A stretch of 64,000 nt of DNA, taken from positions 1 to 64,000 of IMG/VR virus record IMGVR_UViG_3300032242_003148. One strand, 5' to 3'. The notes beneath the pieces were generated by a model. The model did no database searches, was not told the DNA's origin, and worked only from the letters and a program-made list of their open reading frames with translations. The translations under genes were made by a program, and so were the position numbers. The DNA comes from a virus. Each line of letters opens with the position of its first letter. The stretch's first letter is position 1. This document shows positions 1 to 9,841 of the stretch, piece after piece.

Positions 1-1
1 A

Positions 2-2614
2 TTAGAATCAGGTGGTAACCTGGCGAGTTTAAATACTAAGTTGCCAAGCCTAGGACAAGCAACAATGGCTAGTTCTACACCTGTAGTTATAGCTAGCAAC
101 CAATCTTCTATCCCTGTATCAGGGACATTCTGGCAAACCACTCAGCCTGTTAGTGGAACTTTAAACCCAGACACATCGTTTACAGGCGCTATATCCTCTA
201 ATGGTGGGACTGTTGAAATAAATACAACAAGCATGAATAGTGTTTCCTTCCAGGCAGTTTTAACTCAAGGAACAGCACCTACTTTCACAATAATACCAGA
301 AGTTTCTGTGGATGGATCAACATGGGTGCAGACTACATATATATCTGTAACCTCAGGAGGAATAGGCAGTAGCGCATCAGCTGTTCCTATCTATGGGCAA
401 TCTAACTGTACAGGATTTGCAAAATTTAGGTTAAGAGCTACCTCATGGACCGGTGGTACAGGAACACCAACAATAACAGTTACTATAAATGCATCTAGAG
501 GTGTAAGTAACGTTATGTTAGATAACGCTGTTCCTGCCGGCTCTAACACTATTGGATCAGTTCAAATAATAGATAGTTCAACTAGTAATAAAGCTGTAGT
601 AAAGGGAGGTAATTCAGCAGCAGTAGCCGGAGATCCTGCAGTGGTAGTATCTGTTTCTCCAAATACCCCAGTTAAGCTTGATGCAGGAAGTAATGTTATA
701 GGTACTGTTATAATAGGAAATGACGCAAATAGCGTGAATTTAAGCACAATAAATACAAGTCTTACAAATGTTAAAAATGCTATAAATAATCTTATAGATC
801 TAAGTACCACAATTTGGGTAGATAACTCTACCACAACACCAAGATACTATATCAGACGGGAGCAAGCCAACCAAGGAAGCATAACCGTGAGTTGGGAGAA
901 TGTAGATGGAACTGCTGCCTCACCCACAATAGCAAATTTAGTATCTATTGCAGCCGTTCAAGGAATTGTTGTTGAAAATACACAATATATCGCAACAGCA
1001 ACATCCGGATCAGCATATACCACAGGAGATATACTTATTCATACTTACGGGATAGACACAGCTAGTAGTCCAGTTAGTATCTCGTTTAATATTTGGTTTA
1101 ATGCATCCACAGCAGTAATACTTTCTGCTGCACCTACGGCAGGTAATTATGCTACGTCAGCAACAACACAAGTTAGTGGATCTGTTTCTGTTAGTAGCGG
1201 TACCGTAACAGCTAATGCAGGCACTAATCTTAATACTAGTTCATTAGCGTTAGAATCAGGTGGTAACCTGGCGAGTTTAAATACTAAAACCCCAGCGTTA
1301 GGACAAGCAACAATGACTAATTCTCGCCCTGTAGTTATAGCTAGCAATCAATCTTCTATCCCTGTATCAGGAACGTTCTATCAGGCCACTCAACCTGTTA
1401 GTGGATCTGTTTCTGTTAGTAGCGGTACAGTAACAGCTAATGCAGGCACTAATCTTAATACTAGTTCATTAGCGTTAGAATCAGGTGGTAATTTAGCAGG
1501 TATAAATAGTAAGTTGCCCGCACTTGGCGCTGCAGTCAAAACTTCGTCTATACCTGTGAATATTGCTAGCGATCAAACTGTGCCTGTTAGCGGAAGTATT
1601 AGCGTATTAGGGGGTAATGCAAATGCAGTTAAAGTTGATGGTAGTTCAGTAACTCAACCCATTAGCGGTACAGTAACAGCTAATGCAGGCACTAATCTTA
1701 ATACTAGTTCATTAGCATTAGAATCAGGTGGTAATTTAGCAGGTATAAATGGCAAATTACCAAATTTAGGTATTGCCGCTAAAGCATACTCTGTACCTGT
1801 GAATATTGCTAGCGATCAAACTGTGCCTGTTAGCGGAAGTATTGGTATTAGTTCATTACCCGCAATACCCGCAGGAACTAACGCTATAGGAAGCATCACA
1901 AACACGTCATTTGTGGTTAGTCAAACAACTGCAGGGAATCTTAATGCAACTGTGGTTCAAGGGTCAGCGAGTAATCTTAACGCTACTGTGGTTCAAGGCA
2001 CTGCTTCTAACCTCAAGGCTACAGCTTTGGTTAGTGATGGTACAAACACAGCTGCTGTTAAAGCAGCTAGTACAGCAGCGTTGGCGGCTGATCCAGCCCT
2101 GGTTGTATCGGTATCTCCTAATACCCCCATTAAACTAGATGCAGGAACTAACGCTATAGGAAGCATCACAAACTCGGCATTCACAGCGAATCAATCAACA
2201 GCAGCTAGTCTTAAAGCTACAGCTTTGGTTAGTGATGGTACAAACACAGCTGCTGTTAAAGCAGCTAGTACAGCTGCAGTAGCTACCGACCCAGCATTAG
2301 TTGTAGCGGTATCTCCAAACAACACTGTGTCAGTTAGTGGTTCTACGGTGGCTATTACTGAGTATATTACTGCACTAGCCGCTGGCACAGCCTCAACCCT
2401 TTTTTCGTCTAACACAAATAGAAAATATCTAGCAGTTCAGAACACATCACAATATCCTATGTATTTAAGAATAGGCAACAGTGCAGCTATAGGTACAGGT
2501 TTTTATCTAGCTCCATACGGCGGTTCTTATATCGCAGATGGATTTAGTGTACCTAATGGCTCTGTGAGTTTGATTTGCGCATCTGTTGGGACTTATTACG
2601 CCATACAGGGTTAA
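2..2614 (+). CDS. Repetitive tail-fibre/adhesin-type protein, 5' partial
   Basis: The reading frame is open to the left edge of the window, so the true start is outside; about 870 codons are visible. The protein is rich in Ser, Thr, Ala, Val and Asn and built from repeated cassettes, the clearest containing TANAGTNLNTSSLALESGG followed by a segment like LPALGQATM..PVVIASNQ and a VPVSG spacer. Such modular beta-rich repeats are typical of phage tail fibres and surface-exposed virion proteins. The last 90 or so residues (from about AAGTASTLF) lose the repeats and look like a separate C-terminal domain. It is followed six bases later by another structural-type gene. The exact role (fibre, fibritin or capsid decoration) cannot be told from sequence alone. 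Confidence 0.7.
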   Translation, partial: LESGGNLASLNTKLPSLGQATMASSTPVVIASNQSSIPVSGTFWQTTQPVSGTLNPDTSFTGAISSNGGTVEINTTSMNSVSFQAVLTQGTAPTFTIIPEVSVDGSTWVQTTYISVTSGGIGSSASAVPIYGQSNCTGFAKFRLRATSWTGGTGTPTITVTINASRGVSNVMLDNAVPAGSNTIGSVQIIDSSTSNKAVVKGGNSAAVAGDPAVVVSVSPNTPVKLDAGSNVIGTVIIGNDANSVNLSTINTSLTNVKNAINNLIDLSTTIWVDNSTTTPRYYIRREQANQGSITVSWENVDGTAASPTIANLVSIAAVQGIVVENTQYIATATSGSAYTTGDILIHTYGIDTASSPVSISFNIWFNASTAVILSAAPTAGNYATSATTQVSGSVSVSSGTVTANAGTNLNTSSLALESGGNLASLNTKTPALGQATMTNSRPVVIASNQSSIPVSGTFYQATQPVSGSVSVSSGTVTANAGTNLNTSSLALESGGNLAGINSKLPALGAAVKTSSIPVNIASDQTVPVSGSISVLGGNANAVKVDGSSVTQPISGTVTANAGTNLNTSSLALESGGNLAGINGKLPNLGIAAKAYSVPVNIASDQTVPVSGSIGISSLPAIPAGTNAIGSITNTSFVVSQTTAGNLNATVVQGSASNLNATVVQGTASNLKATALVSDGTNTAAVKAASTAALAADPALVVSVSPNTPIKLDAGTNAIGSITNSAFTANQSTAASLKATALVSDGTNTAAVKAASTAAVATDPALVVAVSPNNTVSVSGSTVAITEYITALAAGTASTLFSSNTNRKYLAVQNTSQYPMYLRIGNSAAIGTGFYLAPYGGSYIADGFSVPNGSVSLICASVGTYYAIQG
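1211..1736 (+). repeat. Near-identical 55-60 bp direct repeats inside the first structural gene
   Basis: Three near-identical copies start at about 1211, 1436 and 1679, each beginning GCTAATGCAGGCACTAATC and coding for TANAGTNLNTSSLALESGG. The tail of a further copy forms the first 40 bases of the window. The copies differ by only a few bases, so they were duplicated recently or are kept alike by recombination. They are in frame and code for repeated fibre modules. Confidence 0.85.
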
Positions 2615-2620
2615 TACTAC

Positions 2621-4234
2621 ATGAGCTTAGTCACCAGTAACCAGATGGGATCATCCAAGGGGCTGGGCTCTTCTCTAAAGCTATATAGAAATTTAATTCA
2701 ACCAATAGATTATGTAGGAGGTATTGGTGGCGGTGATTTAATTTTTGGAAGACCGTCAGTAAGCACTTATGTTAATTCATCTGGTTTGATAGCCACTGCC
2801 GCTAATAATATTCCGAGATATGAATATACAAGCACAAGTCCTTATACCCTAAGGGGGTTATTAATGGAAATGGCGAGAACAAACTATCTAGCATATAGTT
2901 CTACTTTTACAAACGGTGCATGGACTAAATCAAATCTAACCGTGGCGAATACTGGGCTTATTACAGCACCTGACGGCAATCCGTCCGCATGTACAATTAC
3001 TGATAACACAAATAACGTAGCACATTATATATCTGCTACAGGAACTAATACAGGTATTGCCTCAACGTCATATACTTTTTCTGTTTTTGTTAAACCAATA
3101 TCAACAGCAACCAAGAGATATATACAAATTTCTTTAGGTCCCACAGCCCAATTCAGCAGCACCACATATGCTAACTTTGATCTAGTTTCTGGAACTGGAA
3201 CCGCCACTACAGGTGTGGGTGTGGTTTCGGCGGTGTCCACTTATTACGAAGCCCAGGGTTATTATAGAATAAGTATACAAGCAACAATGGGAACAACCAT
3301 AGCAAACCCAACAGCCACAATAGCTGTAGTCCCAGCAACCAGTTCTACATTAAATGCAGCATACGCAGGAGCAGGAGTAGCTCAGTTTTATATATGGGGA
3401 GCACAGCTAGAAAGATCCACAGCCCCCGTGGGCGCAAACTCAGTGTCAATCCCTACATCATACATACCAACAGATGCCGGGAGTAATGTGGCTAGGCAGA
3501 ATGACACCCTTATTCTCCCAGATAACACCTATACAACAGTCTCAGCAGCGGCATCTATAGGGGCAACCTCTATTTCAGTAAATTCTACTGCAGGAATATA
3601 CGTTGGAACACAAATTTTAGCCACTGGTTTAGCAGAAAACACAACAGTGTCCGCTATAAACGGTTTAGTTCTAACAATAAGCCCTGCAGCCACAGGAGCA
3701 GTTGCCCTTAACGCCAGTGTTAGGATAGGCATATCAGGAACAGGGCAAACCTTTCTCAACCCCAGGCAAGGAACTTTAATAGTAGAGTTAGAGCAGCATG
3801 GTGTAAACGCCACGGCTGGTGGAGAACAAACCGAAATGTTTTATTTTGATTATAATGGTACAGGAACTAATTATATTGCTCTAGAAAGTAATGGGGCAGG
3901 TTCATCTCAAGGCTTTAGGCTATATTCATCCAATAACAGTGCTGCCCAAGTAAATATAACTACAAACACAGGGCTCAATAATACTACGTATAGACTGGCA
4001 GGTTCTTATAACTTTGACGCCAATAGCTATTCTTTCTATTTAAACGGCAGTTTAATAGGAACCACAACAACCTCTAAAACTGCACCTAACGGAACATTAG
4101 ACAAGATATATATAGGTTCTAGCCCATCAAATTATAGTGCTAACGGGCACATTAAATTATTTGCATACTATAATTATGCAATACCCAACTCAGTTCTACC
4201 GACATATAGCAATGTTGGTCAAGCTCTAGTGTAA
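2621..4234 (+). CDS. Tail-fibre-like protein with predicted carbohydrate-binding beta-sandwich regions
   Basis: This 537-residue protein has a region around residues 90-290 (from ARTNYLAYSSTF to WGAQLERS..IPTSYIPT) of the kind often found in phage structural proteins with carbohydrate-binding-module-like folds. Residues about 380-530 contain a LamG/concanavalin-like segment (GTLIVELEQHG, YSFYLNGSLIGTT, KIYIGSSPS). A role in receptor or polysaccharide binding is inferred. The ATG at 2621 follows the upstream stop by six bases and has no Shine-Dalgarno sequence. Confidence 0.6.
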   Translation: MSLVTSNQMGSSKGLGSSLKLYRNLIQPIDYVGGIGGGDLIFGRPSVSTYVNSSGLIATAANNIPRYEYTSTSPYTLRGLLMEMARTNYLAYSSTFTNGAWTKSNLTVANTGLITAPDGNPSACTITDNTNNVAHYISATGTNTGIASTSYTFSVFVKPISTATKRYIQISLGPTAQFSSTTYANFDLVSGTGTATTGVGVVSAVSTYYEAQGYYRISIQATMGTTIANPTATIAVVPATSSTLNAAYAGAGVAQFYIWGAQLERSTAPVGANSVSIPTSYIPTDAGSNVARQNDTLILPDNTYTTVSAAASIGATSISVNSTAGIYVGTQILATGLAENTTVSAINGLVLTISPAATGAVALNASVRIGISGTGQTFLNPRQGTLIVELEQHGVNATAGGEQTEMFYFDYNGTGTNYIALESNGAGSSQGFRLYSSNNSAAQVNITTNTGLNNTTYRLAGSYNFDANSYSFYLNGSLIGTTTTSKTAPNGTLDKIYIGSSPSNYSANGHIKLFAYYNYAIPNSVLPTYSNVGQALV

Positions 4235-4292
4235 CAAAATCCTTGGGAGTTTCGGATTGCTTATTAGCCTTTAAATTCATAGAATAACTCTT

Positions 4293-5198
4293 ATGGCTGA
4301 TAGCACTATACTTTCAAGATTACCTGTTTCAGGGGCGGCGCTTGTTAGCGGAGGCTCACCTGATGCCAATAAGGTTCCACTACTCAATAGTAGTGGAAAA
4401 ATAGATTCTTCTATGTTTAGTAATACCCTAGCTATTGCTAGTGTTCCTAATCAGGCGGCAAGATTAATATATCCAAATCTAATAATTGGGAATTTTATAC
4501 TACAAACAGACAATAATACACTATATGTACTAAATAGCTTACCTTCGTCTGTTAACAGTAATTGGAGTATTGCAGGCACAACCATATCATACCCTGTTAC
4601 AAAAGTGGCAGGGAAAACAGGAGAAGTTACACTAAGTACTGGCGATATACTAGGTTTATCCACAGCAATCACAAATGGGTCTGCTGTGAGATCAGTTAAT
4701 AGTAAAACAGGAGCAATATCATTAACATCAGACGATATTCCAGAAAGTACTGGAACCGGAACACACAACTTATATTTTACAAATAGCAGAGCCGCTAGCG
4801 CTGCACCAGTTCAAACCGTGGCAGGAAGATCAGGTGATGTAGTTTTATCTAAAACAGATATATCCGGTCTACCGGCATTTGGGACCTCGGCTACACTTAA
4901 TTTTCCAGCATCGGGAAATGCAGGAGCCACAGAAGTGGTTCTTGGTAACGATACAAGATTATCAATAATTCCACCGTACAATGAATTAGATGTAGTATCT
5001 AGAGACATAAATTCTAATCCAACAAGCATAGTTTTAAAAAATGGCGGAGTAATTGTTGGTACATTAAATCAAACCTATACAAATGGAAAATTAAACAACG
5101 TTGTTCTCACAGATGGAACAAATACAATTGCAAATTGGAGTATTACATATGACGGTTCTGGAAATGTATATTCTGTAGTAATAAGCAAAACAAACTGA
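4293..5198 (+). CDS. Tail-fibre shaft-type protein
   Basis: The 301-residue product carries several copies of a hairpin-like motif, GKTGEVTLSTGDI, SKTGAISLTSDDI and GRSGDVVLSKTDI, spaced through residues about 110-195. This repeat style is common in the shaft of trimeric phage tail fibres. The C-terminal 70 residues (VLKNGGVIVGTLNQTYTNGKL..NWSITYDGSGN) look like a small separate beta domain. The gene lies between two adhesin-like genes. Upstream is ATAGAATAA five bases before the ATG, a box shared with the next gene. Confidence 0.6.
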   Translation: MADSTILSRLPVSGAALVSGGSPDANKVPLLNSSGKIDSSMFSNTLAIASVPNQAARLIYPNLIIGNFILQTDNNTLYVLNSLPSSVNSNWSIAGTTISYPVTKVAGKTGEVTLSTGDILGLSTAITNGSAVRSVNSKTGAISLTSDDIPESTGTGTHNLYFTNSRAASAAPVQTVAGRSGDVVLSKTDISGLPAFGTSATLNFPASGNAGATEVVLGNDTRLSIIPPYNELDVVSRDINSNPTSIVLKNGGVIVGTLNQTYTNGKLNNVVLTDGTNTIANWSITYDGSGNVYSVVISKTN

Positions 5199-5211
5199 TA
5201 GAATAAATATT

Positions 5212-8169
5212 ATGTCACTCACAACAGATATTATAGCTTATTGGGATTTACGTCCTAGCCATTATTCAGCAGGAGTAGTTACAGATTTATCCGGAAATGG
5301 GCATAATTTAACACTAACAGGTTCATCAATAACCACAAATAGTTCTGCTTATGGGCCTATATCAACGATTGTGCCATATGATAGTTTAACTTCGTTTTTA
5401 GGTAAAAATAATATATCCGTTTACCAGGGTGGAACTGATCTCGGAGCGAGAATAAATATAAGTTCTGGCGGGTCAATAACTATTGTGGACGGTGGGAATG
5501 GATATCAAACAGGAACAGCAACAATAGGAAACAACACCAGAATATCTATCACACATAATCCTAACTTTTTTGATTGTGTGGCGCTAGCTGCAAATTCTTA
5601 TTTCACAGTTAATCCAAGTATTCTACCTCAGCTGTCTGGTAAATCAGAATTTTCTATGGGTGGGTGGACAGCTGTTTATTTAGTTGGTGACGCTGCAGCA
5701 AGAAGTAATACTATATTTGGTGGCGGGAATAGTTCTATATATGGATTTTCGCTATCGAATATCTATGGTTTGACTCCTCTCGATTATGTTATTTCAGGAG
5801 CTGCCACGATATCTGATGGAAGTGTTGCTAGATACCCTAATTCTTTTGGAGGTGTACAAAGATTTAATCTTCCGATAGGGAATAGCCTAACTGGTCAGAG
5901 TGCGGCGTGGCAGCACATTTTCATGACCTATAAAAAAGGCACTAATGGTCGTGGTACAATATCGATCTACCTCAACGGGGTACCCATAGGAAGAAATCCG
6001 GCGGTTCTAGCAACAGGCAGTAATGGTGGCAAGGTTCCAACATTAACTCAACCTATATTAATAAATGCAACAAGAAATACCTCTGGAACTGTTGTGCCTG
6101 CCTCTACATCTGCTCAGCAATTTTTAGATCTAGGAATTTGGGGTAGACAGCTATCAGATGACGAAGTATTTAATTTATACTATAGAAATAATTGGAATAG
6201 CTATCCTTTTACAAAAAAAACAATAACCCCAGCATTAACAGATAATTTAGAAGCCAGATGGCCTTTAAACCAATCAGACTACGAAGATGCTAATGCTAGT
6301 GAGGAATATAATGTCGTACATAATAGTTATACATCCACAGTTAATGGTCATGTATTAAGTGGGGCGCACGCGAATTATATCAATACAGGAGCTATTAACA
6401 TTCCAGGCCCTTTTGGGGGGGGTATATCTTTTGTGGATGAGCTTGCAGATACTAGATATAGCGTAGGCAAGCTGGATTGTATTATGGCAGGTAATTTTCC
6501 AACAGCATCATTCAGCATTAACACTTGGGTGAGAACCACTTTGTATGCAACAAATATTCTAAAGGTTGTGAACCCTTATGTTTGGAATAAAGATAGTATA
6601 AGTATATTCTGCGAGGGCAATACGATACACGCAGTAATGAAAAATTATTTAGATAATGGAGATGTTGTATCAATTTTTAACAGTAACCTGGGAGGTATAA
6701 CCGTAGATGGAAATTGGGTGAATATTGCTATTACTTTTGACGGAGCATTTATTTGTTATTATCAAAACGGGGCGTTTGTGTCAAAGACTCAGGTTAATTT
6801 AAACACAGATAGTTTTGGAATAATACCAGCCACAGCTGCAAGTCTAGCAATTCCATATAAATACTCAGAGATACAGATTGGCCGTTCGCTTATAAAATAT
6901 AGTGATTTACAAATATGGAGCAGGCCGTTATCGCAGCAAGAAGTAACTTCAATTTATAATAAAATAAATAGTTCAGTTAGTCTTTATGTAGCACCAAATG
7001 GAAAAACCTATACTCCCGCTACCCAGCAAAAACCATTATCGTCCGCACAACGGGCGTGGAGCATCGCCAATAGTCTTTTAAATTGGAACACTCCCCCGGT
7101 TATACACGTGAGTGGAGCCATAACTGGGGCAAATGGTGATTATTTGCCAAATGGGCTTGGAATATCAGACGGTGTCACAACCACATATAAATGGTATCCA
7201 AACGGGGACCACACCTCGCAATATGTTTTATCTTGCACTAAATTAACTAACTCACCCGCCAGCTATGCTTGGCAAATTATAAATAATTATGATTCTAGTG
7301 TTGTGGCTAGCACCGTTCCAACATTGGGTTCAATCTCTTCGCCCGATCCCTGGGTGCGCGATTGGCAGAATATTAACGTTACATATATAAAAGGCAATAC
7401 AGGCACATCCAAAAACATCCATTTTGCAGCAGGAACATATAGTGGAATAAATACATATGGAGAAAATTGGGGTAGCGACATATCAATATCAGGAGACGGC
7501 AAGACCACAACAATCCTAGGAGGAATCTCTGCAAGCAAAGGTAATAATTATTCAGTTAGGGCCATTAATGGTTTATCTGGCGGTTTAACAGTTAGAGCCG
7601 AAGAATCAGGTGGATATATACACATAATTAGTGATAATACTATAGATTTAAGTTTTGTTGATTCTATAGGGGGAGTTCCTGTGGGTAATGGAGGAAACAT
7701 CTCACTAATTGGTTGCTATGTTTCTTATGGTGTAAATACCAGCGCTCAGCCTGCTAGTCTATATGTGGACGGCAATGGAGATCCTATTGTGGACCCTGTT
7801 GCGATTATATATAACCCTGCAGATGACGACGAAAACGGGAATCACAATATTTTAGACACCATCTATCCACCAACAAACCCACTCTCTAGTGCCGCGAATA
7901 TAGGACAAGCAGGTAGTATATATTTAAAAAACTCCACAGTTAATGGAAATATATACGCAAATTCATATGGTTTTAATTGGAAAAATGTTACAGGGGGAAG
8001 TATAGAATTCGTTGACTCTAACAGATTAAATGGAGAAATTGAAAATAATGGTAATAACGGCGGAGGTAGAGGTAGTTTAAAAATCACCACAACAAACACA
8101 GGTAATAACTCAAATAATAGTAATGGAACACTACTTTCCCAGATTTTGAATTTACCTTTTTCACTTTAA
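5212..8169 (+). CDS. LamG-domain adhesin with C-terminal beta-helix-like region
   Basis: A 985-residue protein with two LamG/concanavalin A-like regions. The first is at about residues 110-330 (GGWTAVYLV, WQHIFMTYKKG, ISIYLNGVPIG, DLGIWGRQLSDDEVFNLY). The second is at about 425-585 (FSINTWVRTT, WVNIAITFDG, LQIWSRPLSQQEVTSIYN). The C-terminal part from about residue 700 is glycine- and asparagine-rich with short repeated strands (GSIYLKNSTVNGNIYANS), as in right-handed beta-helices. Host-surface glycan binding is the likely role. Only 13 bases separate it from the previous gene, and the same ATAGAATAA box precedes its ATG. Confidence 0.6.
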   Translation: MSLTTDIIAYWDLRPSHYSAGVVTDLSGNGHNLTLTGSSITTNSSAYGPISTIVPYDSLTSFLGKNNISVYQGGTDLGARINISSGGSITIVDGGNGYQTGTATIGNNTRISITHNPNFFDCVALAANSYFTVNPSILPQLSGKSEFSMGGWTAVYLVGDAAARSNTIFGGGNSSIYGFSLSNIYGLTPLDYVISGAATISDGSVARYPNSFGGVQRFNLPIGNSLTGQSAAWQHIFMTYKKGTNGRGTISIYLNGVPIGRNPAVLATGSNGGKVPTLTQPILINATRNTSGTVVPASTSAQQFLDLGIWGRQLSDDEVFNLYYRNNWNSYPFTKKTITPALTDNLEARWPLNQSDYEDANASEEYNVVHNSYTSTVNGHVLSGAHANYINTGAINIPGPFGGGISFVDELADTRYSVGKLDCIMAGNFPTASFSINTWVRTTLYATNILKVVNPYVWNKDSISIFCEGNTIHAVMKNYLDNGDVVSIFNSNLGGITVDGNWVNIAITFDGAFICYYQNGAFVSKTQVNLNTDSFGIIPATAASLAIPYKYSEIQIGRSLIKYSDLQIWSRPLSQQEVTSIYNKINSSVSLYVAPNGKTYTPATQQKPLSSAQRAWSIANSLLNWNTPPVIHVSGAITGANGDYLPNGLGISDGVTTTYKWYPNGDHTSQYVLSCTKLTNSPASYAWQIINNYDSSVVASTVPTLGSISSPDPWVRDWQNINVTYIKGNTGTSKNIHFAAGTYSGINTYGENWGSDISISGDGKTTTILGGISASKGNNYSVRAINGLSGGLTVRAEESGGYIHIISDNTIDLSFVDSIGGVPVGNGGNISLIGCYVSYGVNTSAQPASLYVDGNGDPIVDPVAIIYNPADDDENGNHNILDTIYPPTNPLSSAANIGQAGSIYLKNSTVNGNIYANSYGFNWKNVTGGSIEFVDSNRLNGEIENNGNNGGGRGSLKITTTNTGNNSNNSNGTLLSQILNLPFSL

Positions 8170-8194
8170 CTGTAGAATTGAGGGGTAGTATAAC
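8165..8194 (+). promoter_or_regulatory. Possible promoter before the glycosyltransferase-like genes
   Basis: TTTAAC at 8165 and TATAAC at 8189 are separated by 18 bases and lie 20 bases before the ATG at 8214. The -10 box matches the sigma70 consensus at five of six bases, but the -35 box is weak. Confidence 0.3.
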
Positions 8195-8213
8195 TCTAAC
8201 AAGATGAACCAAA

Positions 8214-9122
8214 ATGTCCTCCTCAAAACTCTATCTAATAGTTACATATTTTAATTTTACAAATTCTAAAAAAAACAAAGAGAGAATAAAAATTTTTTTA
8301 GAAGAATCGGTTAAATATCCAAATGTAGAATTAGTATTATCAGAGGGTATATTTTCAGACGTAGAGCCATTGCCGGATTTTTCGAGCAGTATATACAAGC
8401 ATCTTAAGTATAACTATACTAGTAAGATATGGATAAAAGAAAATTTGATAAACCTAGCAATATCCACACTTCCTGAAGACTGGGAGTTTGTTAGTTGGAT
8501 AGACAAAGATATATCTTTTGAAAATAAAGACTGGGCGGAAAAAACAATTAAACTATTGGGCGAAAAAGGCATAGTTCAGCCATGGAGAAAATGTTTTTTC
8601 TTAGATGAGCATGGTGAACTAGATATTAAAGCTCATGAATACTTTGAAAATATAAAATTTAATTGTGGGTCTTTAGAAGATGGAATAGGGTCTTTCTGCA
8701 GCCGTAAGATTTGGGGACTAGATGGCCACCCAGGGCAATGTTGGGCTATAAACAAAAAAACTTACCTGAAGATAGGAAAATTAATGGATGTATGTATTGT
8801 GGGTGGTGGTGACGGAGCTATATATGTAGCATTAAATAATAACTTCAGCACAAAACTGTATGATATATATGGTTGTGAAATATATGACTATATATTTAAT
8901 TTTAAGGATGTTGAATCTGGCTATCTTGATGAAAAAATAACTCATAGTTATCATGGGGATATTTCTGATAGACAATACAGGAGTAGATTAGACATATTAA
9001 GCCGGCATGAGTTTAACCCAAGAACAGATATTGGCTATACTCAAGAAGGATTGATATACTTGGAGAACAAAGAACTAGAAAACAGCATATTGGAATATTT
9101 CTATTCTAGAAATGAAGCATAG
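8214..9122 (+). CDS. Glycosyltransferase-like protein (GT-A type)
   Basis: The 302-residue product starts with a strand-like LYLIVTYFNF. It has a DxD-type motif in SWIDKDISF (D97, D99), as used by GT-A glycosyltransferases to bind metal and nucleotide-sugar. It then has HPGQCWAINKKTYLKIGKL followed by GGGDGAIYVAL, and near the end HSYHGDISDRQYRSR. This order of DxD, an aromatic acceptor-site segment, GGGD and HG..R.Y..R fits glycosyltransferases I know from large phages. It lies inside the tail-fibre cluster, two bases from a second enzyme-like gene. I infer that it glycosylates a virion protein or a host surface glycan. The exact sugar cannot be told. Confidence 0.6.
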   Translation: MSSSKLYLIVTYFNFTNSKKNKERIKIFLEESVKYPNVELVLSEGIFSDVEPLPDFSSSIYKHLKYNYTSKIWIKENLINLAISTLPEDWEFVSWIDKDISFENKDWAEKTIKLLGEKGIVQPWRKCFFLDEHGELDIKAHEYFENIKFNCGSLEDGIGSFCSRKIWGLDGHPGQCWAINKKTYLKIGKLMDVCIVGGGDGAIYVALNNNFSTKLYDIYGCEIYDYIFNFKDVESGYLDEKITHSYHGDISDRQYRSRLDILSRHEFNPRTDIGYTQEGLIYLENKELENSILEYFYSRNEA

Positions 9123-9124
9123 CC

Positions 9125-9841
9125 ATGAATTACAAAATACATCCATTTATATTCAATTGGCCTGGGCAATATGAAAACTGTTTAAAGCTAGAAAACCAGT
9201 TTAAATCTGTTTTTGGTGAGGTTACAGTTATAAACTCTGATGATAGTCATAGAGAAGATAGATGGGTTAATGTAGGAGATGAGATTTATTTCACAGGACA
9301 GTGGAGCTGGGCTATTGAACTTTTTAAGGGAGATATACTGTTTCACACCCAGGCGGATGCTTATTGTGAAGATCTAGAGGGGTTTATTAATTCAGCATTA
9401 TCAAATCTAGAAAAATATAATTGGGGAATATACGAACCAGCTTTTGATCGTAATGATATTATTGGTGCTGACTTATTCACAGCAGATCCTAAAGTAGATA
9501 AAAATATAAAGCTGGTAGCAAACACAGACTGCACTATGTGGTTAATTCATAAGGATGTTATACAAGGAGGCAAAGAAAAATATGATAAGTATTTCTTTGG
9601 TTTAAAATATGGCTGGGGTATTCCTCAGTTATACGCCAGTGAAAGCTACAAATTAAACAGACCGGTGATAAAAGACTATAATTATATAGGGCACCATCCT
9701 AGCGGCACAGGGTATAGCCAGAATGCGGCAGGACTTGAAAAAAAGTTGGTTATGCGAGAGATGTTAAAAAGATGCGAAATTCTTGACAGGTGGGGAGCTC
9801 TAGGAAAAGCTATGCATATACTAACCAGCTGGAGGTCATGA
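9125..9841 (+). CDS. Second glycosyltransferase-like protein
   Basis: This 238-residue protein starts YKIHPFIFNWPGQYENC. It has a probable metal-binding acidic motif in FHTQADAYCEDLEGF and a later NTDCTMWLIHKDVI segment, resembling short GT-A folds. The match is weaker than for the previous gene. The stop overlaps the start of the giant structural gene (ATGA), so the three genes from 8214 to 16875 are probably one translational unit. It may act with the upstream enzyme on the same substrate. Confidence 0.45.
   Translation: MNYKIHPFIFNWPGQYENCLKLENQFKSVFGEVTVINSDDSHREDRWVNVGDEIYFTGQWSWAIELFKGDILFHTQADAYCEDLEGFINSALSNLEKYNWGIYEPAFDRNDIIGADLFTADPKVDKNIKLVANTDCTMWLIHKDVIQGGKEKYDKYFFGLKYGWGIPQLYASESYKLNRPVIKDYNYIGHHPSGTGYSQNAAGLEKKLVMREMLKRCEILDRWGALGKAMHILTSWRS

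Noticed and set aside
1211-1736. Repeats that could be a diversity-generating retroelement template/variable pair
   Set aside because: No reverse transcriptase gene is present and the copies do not differ mainly at A positions.
9790-9837. Upstream GTG start for the giant structural gene
   Set aside because: The ATG at 9838 has GGAGG and an ATGA overlap with the previous stop; the GTG lies deep in the upstream gene.
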